DNA of 64,000 nt from NCBI GenBank assembly GCA_016720825.1, contig JADKJV010000010.1:1-64000 (forward strand), read 5' to 3'. The notes under the pieces are model-generated. The model saw only the letters and a list, made by a program, of their open reading frames with translations, did not search any database and had not been told where the DNA came from. This DNA comes from Chitinophagaceae bacterium. Lineage in GTDB: Bacteria; Bacteroidota; Bacteroidia; Chitinophagales; Chitinophagaceae. Below, one piece after another: positions 37,538-46,877 of this stretch. The number at the start of each line of letters is the position of its first letter. Position 1 is the stretch's first letter. The position numbers were made by a program, and so were the translations under genes.

Positions 37538-38983
37538 ATGAAAAAATTCATGGATGCTGATTTCCTCCTGAACGGGGAAACAGCCCGCCGGCTGTACCAT
37601 GAGTACGCCAGCCACATGCCTATTATTGATTACCACAACCACCTGCCTCCCGACCAGGTAGCAGCTGATGCACGCTTTGACAACATCACGCGTGTATGGC
37701 TGAACGGCGACCATTACAAATGGCGGGCCATGCGCACCAACGGGGTGGACGAATCTTACATCACCGGCAACAAATCAGACTGGGAGAAATTCCAGGCCTG
37801 GTCTGCCACCGTTCCGTACACATTGCGCAATCCGCTGTATCACTGGACCCATCTCGAACTCCAGCGTTATTTCGGCATTACCGAAATCCTGAATGCTGAT
37901 TCTGCCCGCCGCATTTATGATGCCACCGCAGAACAATTGCAGCAGCCCGGATTTTCCGTAAACGGATTACTGGAAAAAATGAATGTCAAGCTGATCTGCA
38001 CCACGGATGATCCCGTTGACAACCTGCAATACCACAAGGCCATCCGTGAACAAAACAGGAGCCTCAAAGTATTACCCGCCTTCAGGCCCGACAAAGCCAT
38101 GAATGTGGATGATGCCATCAGCTTTAATAATTATCTCACACAATTAGAACAGGCGGCGGATACTTCTATCAGCACGTATAATGACTATCTCAGTGCGCTG
38201 AAGAAAAGACATGATTTCTTTGCAGCCAATCAGTGCGGCGTTAGTGATCATGGCCTGGAAGAAATTTATGCGGAGAATTATACGCCCACAGAAATCGCGG
38301 GCATTTTTGCCAAGATCCGTTCGGGTGGCAGGCTGACGTTGGAAGAAAACCGCAAGTTCAAGAGTGCGATGCTGATCACTTTTGCACAATGGGATCATGA
38401 AAAAGGATTTGTACAGCAATTCCACCTCGGTGCGCTGCGCAATAACAACAGCCGCATGATGCGCGAATTGGGACCCGATACCGGCTGGGACAGCATCGGT
38501 GATTTTTCACAGGCACGTTCACTGGCTAAATTCCTCGACAGACTCGATCGTGAGAATACACTGGCGAGAACGATTATCTACAACCTCAATCCTGCCGACA
38601 ATGAATTATTCGCCACGATGATCGGCAATTTCAACGATGGCTCTGTAGCAGGTAAAATCCAGTGGGGTTCATCCTGGTGGTTCCTCGACCAGAAAGATGG
38701 TATGACCCGCCAGCTGAATGCGCTCAGCAATATGGGACTGCTCAGCCGCTTTATTGGCATGCTGACCGACAGCCGCAGCTTCCTCTCCTTCCCCCGCCAT
38801 GAATACTTCAGGAGATTACTCTGCAATTTATTCGGCGAGGAAATAGATAATGGCGAGTTACCTTCCGATATCCCATGGATCGGACAAGTGATACAGGATA
38901 TCTGTTTTAATAACGCCCGCAATTATTTCAACTGGCAATTCCTCGATGAAAAACAAAACGCTGGTGTAAAAACCGGTAAATAA
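37538..38983 (+). CDS. uxaC: Glucuronate/galacturonate isomerase
   Basis: 481 residues. Amidohydrolase-fold uronate isomerase with IDYHNHLPPDQVAAD (metal His pair), ICTTDDPVDNLQYHKAI and DSRSFLSFPRHEYFRR. Isomerises galacturonate to tagaturonate and glucuronate to fructuronate. A TTG three codons upstream (37529) is possible, but ATG 37538 is preferred. Confidence 0.95.
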   Translation: MKKFMDADFLLNGETARRLYHEYASHMPIIDYHNHLPPDQVAADARFDNITRVWLNGDHYKWRAMRTNGVDESYITGNKSDWEKFQAWSATVPYTLRNPLYHWTHLELQRYFGITEILNADSARRIYDATAEQLQQPGFSVNGLLEKMNVKLICTTDDPVDNLQYHKAIREQNRSLKVLPAFRPDKAMNVDDAISFNNYLTQLEQAADTSISTYNDYLSALKKRHDFFAANQCGVSDHGLEEIYAENYTPTEIAGIFAKIRSGGRLTLEENRKFKSAMLITFAQWDHEKGFVQQFHLGALRNNNSRMMRELGPDTGWDSIGDFSQARSLAKFLDRLDRENTLARTIIYNLNPADNELFATMIGNFNDGSVAGKIQWGSSWWFLDQKDGMTRQLNALSNMGLLSRFIGMLTDSRSFLSFPRHEYFRRLLCNLFGEEIDNGELPSDIPWIGQVIQDICFNNARNYFNWQFLDEKQNAGVKTGK

Positions 38984-38989
38984 ACTATC

Positions 38990-39871
38990 ATGAAACTGAA
39001 TTACTATCCATCATTCCGGTTTGCGCCTGCTGCCAAAGACAATATGCAGGTTCGTTTTGCCTGCAGCCCGCAGGAAGACAAATCATTTGATACGGCACAA
39101 CTGCGTGATAACTTCCTGGTAGGGGCACCCGCCGCAGGTAACCTGCAATTAGTATATACCCATTTCGACCGGGTAATTATCGGCAGCCTGTCTGCCACAT
39201 CAAAAGCAGTAACGCTTCCCAACCCCGATGAACTGAAAGCTGAATTCTTCCTCGAAAGGAGGGAAATCGGCATCATCAATACCGGGGGTAAAGGCGTTGT
39301 AACAGCTGATGGTGTAAAATATGAACTGGACAAACTGGATTGTCTTTACCTGGGTAAAGGCACAAAAAATGTAAGCTTTGTTTCTGCAGATAAAAAAACG
39401 CCGGCTTTCTTTTATATGTTGTCGGCCCCTGCTCATCATGCTTATCCCAATAAAAAAATGAGCAAGGCGAAGTCAACAATCGTCAACCTGGGAGATCCCT
39501 CCACCTCAAACGAAAGAACAATCTATAAATACATCCACAACGATGGCATTAAAAGCTGTCAGCTGGTGATGGGTTTAACACTGCTGAAACCCGGCAGTGT
39601 ATGGAATTCGGTTCCCCCGCACACACATACCCGCCGCATGGAAGTATATTATTATTTCGACGTGCCGGAAGGCCAGCGTGTATTCCATTTCATGGGACAA
39701 CCACAGGAAACACGCCACCTCGTTATGGCCAATAACGAAGCCGTGATTTCTGCACCCTGGTCTATGCACTTTGGCTGCGGCACTTCCAACTATGGATTTA
39801 TCTGGGGCATGGCCGGTGAAAACAAGGAATTCACCGATATGGATGTTAAACCCGTGCCCACTTTACATTAA
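38990..39871 (+). CDS. kduI: 5-keto-4-deoxyuronate isomerase
   Basis: 293 residues. Cupin-fold KduI with the metal-binding PPHTHTRRMEVYYYFD (two His, Glu) and the later His in SMHFGCGTSNYGFIWGMAGEN. Acts on the unsaturated uronate released by PL1 and GH105. The next enzyme of that branch, KduD, is not in this operon. Confidence 0.95.
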   Translation: MKLNYYPSFRFAPAAKDNMQVRFACSPQEDKSFDTAQLRDNFLVGAPAAGNLQLVYTHFDRVIIGSLSATSKAVTLPNPDELKAEFFLERREIGIINTGGKGVVTADGVKYELDKLDCLYLGKGTKNVSFVSADKKTPAFFYMLSAPAHHAYPNKKMSKAKSTIVNLGDPSTSNERTIYKYIHNDGIKSCQLVMGLTLLKPGSVWNSVPPHTHTRRMEVYYYFDVPEGQRVFHFMGQPQETRHLVMANNEAVISAPWSMHFGCGTSNYGFIWGMAGENKEFTDMDVKPVPTLH

Positions 39872-39892
39872 TTTTTTAAAACGCTCAATACT

Positions 39893-40918
39893 ATGTCAAA
39901 AAAAGTTGTAACCCTCGGAGAAATCATGCTGCGTTTATCAACGCCCGATTATAAAAGATTTGTACAGGCCGACTCCTTTGATGTTACTTACGGCGGCGGT
40001 GAAGCCAATGTGGCTGCTGCCCTGTGTAATTACGGATTGCAGGGAACCTTTGTAACCAAAGTGCCCGATAATCCCATCGGACAGGCTGCCATCAACCACC
40101 TCAGGAGATATGGCGTGAACACTGAATTCATCGCCCGCGGCGGTGAAAGACTTGGTATTTATTTCCTGGAAACAGGTGCTTCTATGCGTGCTTCACAAGT
40201 AGTTTACGATCGTGCACATGCATCCATCTCACAAGTGGAAATTGCAGAATTTGATTTCGATAAAATCCTGGAGGGTACTTCCTGGTTCCATACCACCGGC
40301 ATCACCCCTGCATTAAGTGATAAAGCTGCCGCTTTAACTGAAGCCGCGTTGAAAGCAGCCCGCGCCAAAGGCATTACCACCAGCATCGACCTGAACTACC
40401 GCAAAAAACTCTGGAGCAAGGAAAAAGCACGTGAAGTAATGAGCCGGCTCTGCCAGTATGTGGATGTTTGTATCGGCAATGAAGAAGATGCAGATACCAC
40501 ACTTGGTTTTAAAGCCAAAGACACTGACGTAACAAAAGGCGAACTGAACCTGGAAGGTTACAAAGATGTATTCCGCCAGATGAAAGAAAAATTCGGCTTT
40601 AAATATATTGCCTCTTCACTCCGCGAAAGCCACAGTGCGTCTGACAATGGCTGGAGTGCGCTGGTTTACGATGGCACAGAATTCTACCACACCCGTAAAT
40701 ACGAAGTACGCATTATTGACCGCGTGGGCAGCGGCGACAGTTTTGCCAGCGGATTCATTTATGGTCTTGTTACCGGACAGGGACTGAAAGATGCTGCAGA
40801 ATTTGGTGTTGCTGCATCAGCGATCAAACACACCATCCCCGGCGATTTAAACCATGCCACCCTGAAAGAAGTACAGGAACTGATGAAAGGTGATGGCAGC
40901 GGCCGTGTTCAACGTTAA
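39893..40918 (+). CDS. kdgK: 2-keto-3-deoxygluconate kinase
   Basis: 341 residues, PfkB family. N-terminal TLGEIMLRLS and YGGGEANVAAALCNYG; C-terminal signature DRVGSGDSFASGF with the catalytic Asp. Phosphorylates KDG from the UxaA, UxuA and KduI/KduD branches. Confidence 0.94.
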   Translation: MSKKVVTLGEIMLRLSTPDYKRFVQADSFDVTYGGGEANVAAALCNYGLQGTFVTKVPDNPIGQAAINHLRRYGVNTEFIARGGERLGIYFLETGASMRASQVVYDRAHASISQVEIAEFDFDKILEGTSWFHTTGITPALSDKAAALTEAALKAARAKGITTSIDLNYRKKLWSKEKAREVMSRLCQYVDVCIGNEEDADTTLGFKAKDTDVTKGELNLEGYKDVFRQMKEKFGFKYIASSLRESHSASDNGWSALVYDGTEFYHTRKYEVRIIDRVGSGDSFASGFIYGLVTGQGLKDAAEFGVAASAIKHTIPGDLNHATLKEVQELMKGDGSGRVQR

Positions 40919-40928
40919 AAATTTAATT

Positions 40929-41381
40929 ATGATTATTGATTCATTACAAAATGCCGGCAAGTACGAAAGCCTTCACCCGCTTTTCGCAAAGGCATTTGAT
41001 TACCTCCGCACCAGTAACGCAGCTGCTGCTGAGCCATACAGAACAGATATTGATGGTGATAACCTGAAAATTATCCTCTCCGAGAAAAAAGGAATGACCG
41101 CAGCGGAATCTGTCAGCAAATTTGAATGTCATGATAAATACATTGACATCCAGGTTTGCCTCAGCGGCACAGAGCTGATTGGCTGGAAACCCCGCAGTGA
41201 CTGCCAGGTTCCCAAAGGCGAATACAATCCGGAAAAAGATGTGCGGTTTTACGCCGAAACCCCGGATATGTTTTTCACCCTCCGGGCCGGGCAGTTTGCC
41301 ATTTTCTTCCCGGAAGATGTGCATGCACCGATGATCGGTGATGATGTGATAAAAAAAGCGGTATTCAAAGTAAAAATCTAA
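40929..41381 (+). CDS. YhcH/YjgK/YiaL-family protein
   Basis: 150 residues from ATG 40929; an upstream in-frame ATG at 40890 lies within kdgK. Cupin-like DUF386 family: HDKYIDIQVCLSGTELIGW, then FFPEDVHAPMIGD with His near the C-terminus, and a final KKAVFKVKI. Family members accompany sugar-acid and sialate operons and are thought to help sugar anomerisation or isomerisation, but the role is not established. Lies between kdgK and eda. Confidence 0.9.
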   Translation: MIIDSLQNAGKYESLHPLFAKAFDYLRTSNAAAAEPYRTDIDGDNLKIILSEKKGMTAAESVSKFECHDKYIDIQVCLSGTELIGWKPRSDCQVPKGEYNPEKDVRFYAETPDMFFTLRAGQFAIFFPEDVHAPMIGDDVIKKAVFKVKI

Positions 41382-41383
41382 AC

Positions 41384-42046
41384 ATGAGCCAGGTACAAAA
41401 AATAACAGACGCCATAAAAACACAGGGCATCCTGCCTTTGTATTTTAATCCCGATGAAACACTCAGCATTGAAGTGCTGAAAGCCATTTACCGTGCCGGC
41501 ATCCGAGCGGTGGAATACACCAACCGTGGTGAAGCTGCGTTGAAAAATTTCACGGCGATGGTTGCTGAAAGGAATGCAAATATGAAAGACCTGCTGATGG
41601 GTGTGGGCACCATTAAAAATCTCGCACAGTCCAAAGCCTACCAGGCAGCCGGTGCTGATTTCCTCGTAAGTCCGGGTTTTGTTCCTGAAGTAGCGGAAGA
41701 TGCCGTGAAAAACGATATCCTCTACGCACCGGGATGCATGACGCCTACGGAAATTATTGCGGCTGAGAATGCAGGCATCCGGTTTATCAAATTATTCCCG
41801 GGTAATATGCTGGGACCGGAATTTATGAGCACGATTAAAGAAATTTTCCCGGGATTATTATTCATGCCCACCGGTGGTGTGGATACCACAAAGGAAAATA
41901 TCGAAGCCTGGTTCAAATCAGGTGTTTGCGCTGTAGGCATGGGCAGCAAACTGATCAGCAAAAAACTGATGGAGGCAAAAGATTATGCCACCATTGAAAA
42001 AGATACCAAAGCAGTCCTCGAAACCATACAGTCCGTGAGAAAATAA
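41384..42046 (+). CDS. eda: KDPG/KHG aldolase
   Basis: 220 residues. Class I aldolase splitting 2-keto-3-deoxy-6-phosphogluconate into pyruvate and glyceraldehyde 3-phosphate. VEYTNRGEAALKNF (Glu), GVGTIKN, FLVSPGF, PGCMTPTEI and FIKLFPGN, whose Lys forms the Schiff base. Starts 2 bp after the YhcH-like gene. Confidence 0.95.
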   Translation: MSQVQKITDAIKTQGILPLYFNPDETLSIEVLKAIYRAGIRAVEYTNRGEAALKNFTAMVAERNANMKDLLMGVGTIKNLAQSKAYQAAGADFLVSPGFVPEVAEDAVKNDILYAPGCMTPTEIIAAENAGIRFIKLFPGNMLGPEFMSTIKEIFPGLLFMPTGGVDTTKENIEAWFKSGVCAVGMGSKLISKKLMEAKDYATIEKDTKAVLETIQSVRK

Positions 42047-42068
42047 TCCGCGGAATAAACTAACGATC

Positions 42069-43371
42069 ATGCAGCAAACCATAGGAAAATACAGGTGGAC
42101 TATTTGTGGCCTGATTTTTTTTGCCACAACAATCAACTACATTGACCGTAGTGTGATCAGTTTCATGAAATCCACCTTTACCCAGGATTTGGGATGGACT
42201 GATGCCGATTACACCAATGTGGAAATCACGTTTAAAGTGTTTTATGCTTTCGGTATGATCTTCGCCGGGCGTATCATTGATAAACTCGGCACCCGCATTG
42301 GTTATGCGCTCTTTTACGTTCCTGTGGAGTCTCGCCGGTGTGCTCACCGCGCTTGCCAGCACGGTGATGAGTTTCCAGATCATACGTGGTTTTCTCGGTA
42401 TCACCGAATCCGGCAACTTCCCCGCTGCGATTAAATCCACCGCAGAATGGTTCCCTAAAAAAGAAAGGGCACTGGCCACCGGTATATTTAATTCCGGCGC
42501 AAACATCGGGGCGATTGTTACGCCACTCACAGTTCCTTTCATCGTGGAGAACTGGCACTGGCAATGGGCATTTGTGATTACCGGCCTCCTCGGATTTGTA
42601 TGGGTCGTTGCCTGGTTATTATTTTACCAGATTCCTTCGCGTCACAAAAAATTAAAAGCCCCTGAGCTCGCTTATATCAACAGTGACAAAGATGAAGCTG
42701 CCGAAAACACCGGCAACCAGCCAAAAATTTCCTGGTTTAAACTGCTGGGCTATAAACAAACCTGGGCCTTTGCACTTGGTAAACTCCTCACCGACCCCAT
42801 CTGGTGGTTTTATCTTTTCTGGCTGCCCGATTTCTTTGAAAGTGTCTATCACATCAAACTCACCGCAGCCAGCTGGCCGGTAGCCGCTGTTTATGTTATC
42901 TCCACTTTCGGCAGCGTTGGTGGCGGATGGCTGCCTATGTACCTGATTAAAAAAGGATGGCCGGTGTTCAAAGCCCGTAAAGTATCCATGCTGATTTATG
43001 CCTTCTGTGTATTCCCGATCATCTTCGCACTGATCCTCGGGAAAATAAATATGTGGCTCGCCGTTGGCGTAATTGGTTTAGCTGCTGCAGCACACCAGGC
43101 GTGGAGCGCTAATATCTTTACCACCGTCAGTGATATGTTCCCAAAAAGTACTACTGCATCCGTTACCGGTATTGGTGGTATGTTCGGCGGACTGGGTGGA
43201 ATCTTACTTTCCATGTTTGTACAGAAAAACCTGTTTGTACATTACCGTGCGATCAATCAGATTGAAACTGCATACTACATCATGTTTGGTGTTTGTGCGC
43301 TGGCGTATGTAGCAGGATGGCTGGTGATGCATTTCCTGGTGCCGAAGATGAAAAGGATTGAACTTGGATGA
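42069..43371 (+). pseudogene. Hexuronate MFS transporter (ExuT-like), frameshifted
   Basis: About 433 residues once corrected. The first part (MQQTIGKYRWTICGLIFFATTINYIDRSVI, shown only to residue 15 in key motifs INYIDRS and GRIIDKLGTRIG) runs to 42310. The frame then changes in the T-run 42312-42315, where one extra T, or a lost dinucleotide, breaks GYAL(F)TFLWSLAG. The rest carries ESGNFPAAIKSTAEWFPKKE and about ten membrane segments. Imports galacturonate or glucuronate. Last gene of the operon; a palindromic repeat follows the stop. Confidence 0.85.
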
Positions 43372-43373
43372 TT

Positions 43374-43470
43374 TTTTTAACCACAAAGTGCACTAAGTGA
43401 ATACACAAAGGCCACAAAGCGTAAAACTTTGTGGCCTTTGTGTATTTCTTTGTGCCCTTAGTGGTTAATT
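43374..43470. repeat. Interrupted palindrome, CACAAAG type (copy 10)
   Basis: Left TTTAACCACAAAGTG, right CTTAGTGGTTAA. Sits between the convergent transporter and gltA genes. First copy after a 27-kb stretch without any. Confidence 0.8.
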
Positions 43471-43475
43471 GTATT

Positions 43476-43510
43476 GACTCCCGACTAAAGACTAACGACT
43501 AACGACTCAC
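43476..43510. repeat. Five tandem GACTNNN heptamers
   Basis: GACTCCC, GACTAAA, GACTAAC, GACTAAC, GACTCAC in exact 7-bp phase. The last unit contains the gltA stop codon (43507-43509, minus strand). Confidence 0.75.
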
Positions 43511-44832
43511 TCTCCCCATATATTATCCTTTCCCTCCAGCCATTGCTTCACCAAATCAGTTGTCACCGACTTCGGCCTTTCCAGCGGGAAGCCCAGCGCC
43601 CTGTCCCAGCACAAACTAGCCAGTACACCCAATGCACGGGATACCACGAAGAGTACTGTGTAATATTCATATTCCACCATGCCGTAATGCACGAGTAATG
43701 CACCACTGTGTGCATCCACATTCGGCCAGGGGTTTTTAATCTTGCCTACAGATTGCAGGATCGGGGGAACCGCTTCATAAATATTCCAAACCGTTTTTAC
43801 CAGCGGATCATCGGGCATGTGTTTCTTGCCGAATTCCATCTGGGCTGTAAAACGGGGATCTGTTTTACGAAGTACCGCATGTCCGTAACCGGGAACCACT
43901 TTGCCTTCGCTGAGTGTTTTCTTTACGTAATCAACGATCTGGTCTTTGGTTGGTGCCGTTGACTTCAGTTCTTCCTGCATATCAAAAATCCACTTGATCA
44001 CTTCCTGGTTGGCCAAACCGTGCAGGGGACCTGCCAGTCCGTTCATACCGGAAGCATAACTCAGGTAAGGATCACTTAATGCAGAACCCACGAGGTGGGT
44101 GGTATGTGCAGATACATTACCGCCTTCATGGTCGGCATGGATCGTCATATATAAACGCATCAGTTCTTTGAAGCTTTCATCTTCAAAGCCCATCATGTGT
44201 GCAAAGTTGCCGGCCCAGTCAAGCAAACCATTGGGCTGGATATGTTCTCCCTTGCGGTATTTCCTCCGGTAGATATAAGCAGCCACACGGGGCAAACGCG
44301 CAATCAGGTCCATCGTATCATCAAACACTGCATCCCAGTAATCTTTTTTATTCATACCGGCCGCATAGCGTTTGGCAAACTGGCTCTCAGTCTGCAAAGC
44401 CATTACACCCACCACAAACTGGGTCATCGGGTGTGTATTTACCGGTAACGCCTCAATCGTATCAAATACGTGATTTGGAACATGGCTCCTGCGTTGTAAA
44501 ACTGAACTGAGGTGATGTACATCATCTTCAGATGGAAGTTCTCCCACCAGCATCAGGTAAAAAAGCCCTTCAGGCAATGGCTCTGCACCACCGGGTGCTT
44601 TGGCCAGTTTCTCCTGTAATTCAGGGATTGTATAACCGCGGAAACGGATACCTTCCTGTGAATCCAGCAGGGATGTTTCAGTAACAAGGCCGGTAATACC
44701 GCGCATACCCTGGTACACCTGCGATAACTGGACTTCGCCAATTACTTTATTGCCATGTTCTTTCAGGAGCTCTTTTATTTCGAGGCCCATTGCGTCAGCC
44801 TTGGTCTTAAACCGGTCTTTAATGATGCCCAT
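43507..44832 (-). CDS. gltA: Citrate synthase, eukaryote-like type
   Basis: 441 residues. Condenses acetyl-CoA and oxaloacetate. The catalytic triad is visible: His in GLAGPLHGLANQEV, His in VPGYGHAVLRKTDPR and Asp in PNVDAHSGALL. These stretches, with HADHEGGNVSAHTTHLVGS and ALGFPLERPKS, resemble mitochondrial citrate synthase rather than the hexameric type of Escherichia coli. A TTAGTTTG box lies 1 bp before ATG, hinting at a leaderless or near-leaderless transcript. Confidence 0.94.
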   Translation of the reverse strand: MGIIKDRFKTKADAMGLEIKELLKEHGNKVIGEVQLSQVYQGMRGITGLVTETSLLDSQEGIRFRGYTIPELQEKLAKAPGGAEPLPEGLFYLMLVGELPSEDDVHHLSSVLQRRSHVPNHVFDTIEALPVNTHPMTQFVVGVMALQTESQFAKRYAAGMNKKDYWDAVFDDTMDLIARLPRVAAYIYRRKYRKGEHIQPNGLLDWAGNFAHMMGFEDESFKELMRLYMTIHADHEGGNVSAHTTHLVGSALSDPYLSYASGMNGLAGPLHGLANQEVIKWIFDMQEELKSTAPTKDQIVDYVKKTLSEGKVVPGYGHAVLRKTDPRFTAQMEFGKKHMPDDPLVKTVWNIYEAVPPILQSVGKIKNPWPNVDAHSGALLVHYGMVEYEYYTVLFVVSRALGVLASLCWDRALGFPLERPKSVTTDLVKQWLEGKDNIWGE

Positions 44833-44949
44833 ACAAACTAATTTTCAGGACTTTTTTGATGAGGAAAAATGAATGGTCAAAGTTAGTCAAGCGCACCTCC
44901 GCTGCAAAATTTTCGGATTCTTCTTTGCGACAATCAGCGTGATTTTTCC

Positions 44950-46047
44950 CTATTTCGGAGTCCGGCGGTATAACCAAATCGCAATCCCTGTAAAAACGAT
45001 ATTGGGCATCCAGGCGGCTAAAAGGGGCGGGAAATCCCCTTTCACGGAAAAAGTGGTTGAAAAACGGTCGGATACAAAAAAGACTGCAGCGATTACAATC
45101 CCCAAAGCCAGGTGCATACCACTGCCACCGCGGGTTTTGCGGCTCGCAATCACCGCCCCGATCATAGTGAGCATAATAATCGAATAGGCAATGGCTGTAC
45201 GCCGGTACAGCTCCACTTTCAGGGAATTCAGCCCTTCGGTGCCCCGCATGGATTCTTTCCGGATATAGGCAGCCAGCTGGGGTGAGGTCAGCTTGTCCTT
45301 CATATAATCATCCTTTCGGAGTTCTTCCGGCCGCAGGCTGATATCCAGCGTCATGGTCGGATACATGTGCAGGGTTTCTTTCAAGCTGTCAATCGTCCTT
45401 TCTGCCACCAATGTGAGCTGCCATTTTTTGGTCGCCGTATCCCAACGGATGGATTCTGCCCGCAGGTTATACCACACTTTATTATTCTTCACTTTCTCCA
45501 TGAAAAAACCACTGGCCGACCTGGACGCTGTGTCAAACTGCCGCAGGCCGATAAATGTATTGGAATCCAGACGCCGGTAAAAACAGTTGTAACAGTTTGT
45601 CGTGCTCCGGTTTTTTGTAGGATCATATTTATCTACATAAGCCGCCTGGAAATTACTGCGGATGGCATTCGCCTTGGGAATCCAGTACCGCCCGCCTGTC
45701 CATAAAACCAGCGCCAGCACCGTACCGCCAACCAGATAAGGAAGCAGGAACCGGTTATAACTCGTGCCGCTTGCTAATATGGCAATCACCTCTGAACGGG
45801 CAGCCATTTTGCTGGTGAAAAAAATCACGGCGATAAATACAAACAGGGGGAAAAGCATGCTCCATATCCAGGGCACAAATCCGATATAGTATTTATTGAA
45901 GATTTCAATGGTACTCAGATTGGCCTTGACGAAATCATCCGTTTTCTCGCTGCTGTCAATGGCCACTGCAATGACAGTGAATAACAGCATGCAGAATATA
46001 AAAGTGACAAACAACTTCCGCAGGATGTACCGGTCAATCTTCTTCAT
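44950..46047 (-). CDS. LptF/LptG-family LPS export permease
   Basis: 365 residues from ATG 46047 (a TTG lies 3 codons upstream). YjgP/YjgQ permease: MKKIDRYILRKLFVTF, membrane helices near 12-35, 55-80, 100-120 and three at the C-terminus (about 285-360), with a periplasmic beta-jellyroll between. Part of the Lpt bridge moving LPS to the outer membrane. A perfect TATTTTTG box (46061-46054) ends 6 nt before the start codon. Lies downstream of tgt and the DUF4239-like gene on the same strand. Confidence 0.88.
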   Translation of the reverse strand: MKKIDRYILRKLFVTFIFCMLLFTVIAVAIDSSEKTDDFVKANLSTIEIFNKYYIGFVPWIWSMLFPLFVFIAVIFFTSKMAARSEVIAILASGTSYNRFLLPYLVGGTVLALVLWTGGRYWIPKANAIRSNFQAAYVDKYDPTKNRSTTNCYNCFYRRLDSNTFIGLRQFDTASRSASGFFMEKVKNNKVWYNLRAESIRWDTATKKWQLTLVAERTIDSLKETLHMYPTMTLDISLRPEELRKDDYMKDKLTSPQLAAYIRKESMRGTEGLNSLKVELYRRTAIAYSIIMLTMIGAVIASRKTRGGSGMHLALGIVIAAVFFVSDRFSTTFSVKGDFPPLLAAWMPNIVFTGIAIWLYRRTPK

Positions 46048-46092
46048 GCGGGTCAAAAATAACTGAAAATTTGTTGCAGGCTTGTGAAAGCA

Positions 46093-46860
46093 TTAATGGC
46101 CCGTTGATTCCACATAATTGCTCAGCTGGTTGAAATTGTTGAAAACAGGGCGGACGGAGCCGCTGGACGGGTTATCCAGGTCACGGATGGCCTGTATTGA
46201 CAGCACGACCAGTACCACAAAAATGAACGGTGCCAGGAAATGCTGCTGACGGCTGTGGCCGTTCATAAAACCAATCAGCAGGCCGATCAGCAAGGAAGAA
46301 ACAACCAGCAGGACCATAATCACCGGGGGAATCCGCTGGTCATAAGCCCCGATCATCCTGTAATAAGAAGCATTCACAGCATTGAAAGCTGCCAGGTATT
46401 TCTCACCTATGCCAGGGTGTAACTGGTTATATTCCCGCAGCGATTTGAGATATGCCCGCTGGGTTTGTTCAATATCCTGGTGCAGGATATTCAATTCTTT
46501 CCGGGACACATCACTGTAATGACCCAACTGTCCGATCACTTTTAGCAGATACTGGCTGGTAAACTGCCGCAGGCTGTCGTCGCCCATTAAGCTGGACCGG
46601 TGCAAATTGGCCAGGCTGTTGGCTTCTTCATGAATGGCCTGGTTACGGTCGCGCATCGAACCCGACGCAGATGAAAAAGTAAATGCCAGCAATAAGGCAA
46701 ACAACCCGATCACAGATGATTCCACCCCGGCTGACTGCCAGGTCAGGTTTTTGGATTTATAATATTTGTTTGCCAGGAAATAACCGGAAGCCACAAAAGC
46801 AATGAGCAGGAGCGGATAAATAAAATCAAACCAATCGCTGTCAATAAGTCTTGTGAACAT
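46093..46860 (-). CDS. DUF4239-like membrane protein
   Basis: 255 residues. Two N-terminal helices (about 11-30, 45-65), a soluble helical segment rich in Gln/Glu, and two C-terminal helices (about 180-200, 210-230). The motif LLAFTFSSASGSMRDRNQAI fits DUF4239-type (bestrophin-like) proteins. Unusually for this phylum it has a strong AAGGAGG ribosome site, 5-7 nt before ATG. Function unknown. Confidence 0.75.
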   Translation of the reverse strand: MFTRLIDSDWFDFIYPLLLIAFVASGYFLANKYYKSKNLTWQSAGVESSVIGLFALLLAFTFSSASGSMRDRNQAIHEEANSLANLHRSSLMGDDSLRQFTSQYLLKVIGQLGHYSDVSRKELNILHQDIEQTQRAYLKSLREYNQLHPGIGEKYLAAFNAVNASYYRMIGAYDQRIPPVIMVLLVVSSLLIGLLIGFMNGHSRQQHFLAPFIFVVLVVLSIQAIRDLDNPSSGSVRPVFNNFNQLSNYVESTGH

Positions 46861-46867
46861 GATGTAC

Positions 46868-46874
46868 CTCCTTG
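46868..46874 (-). promoter_or_regulatory. Strong Shine-Dalgarno-like site
   Basis: AAGGAGG (minus strand) just upstream of the ATG at 46860. Most genes in this window lack such a site. Confidence 0.5.
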
Positions 46875-46877
46875 CTT

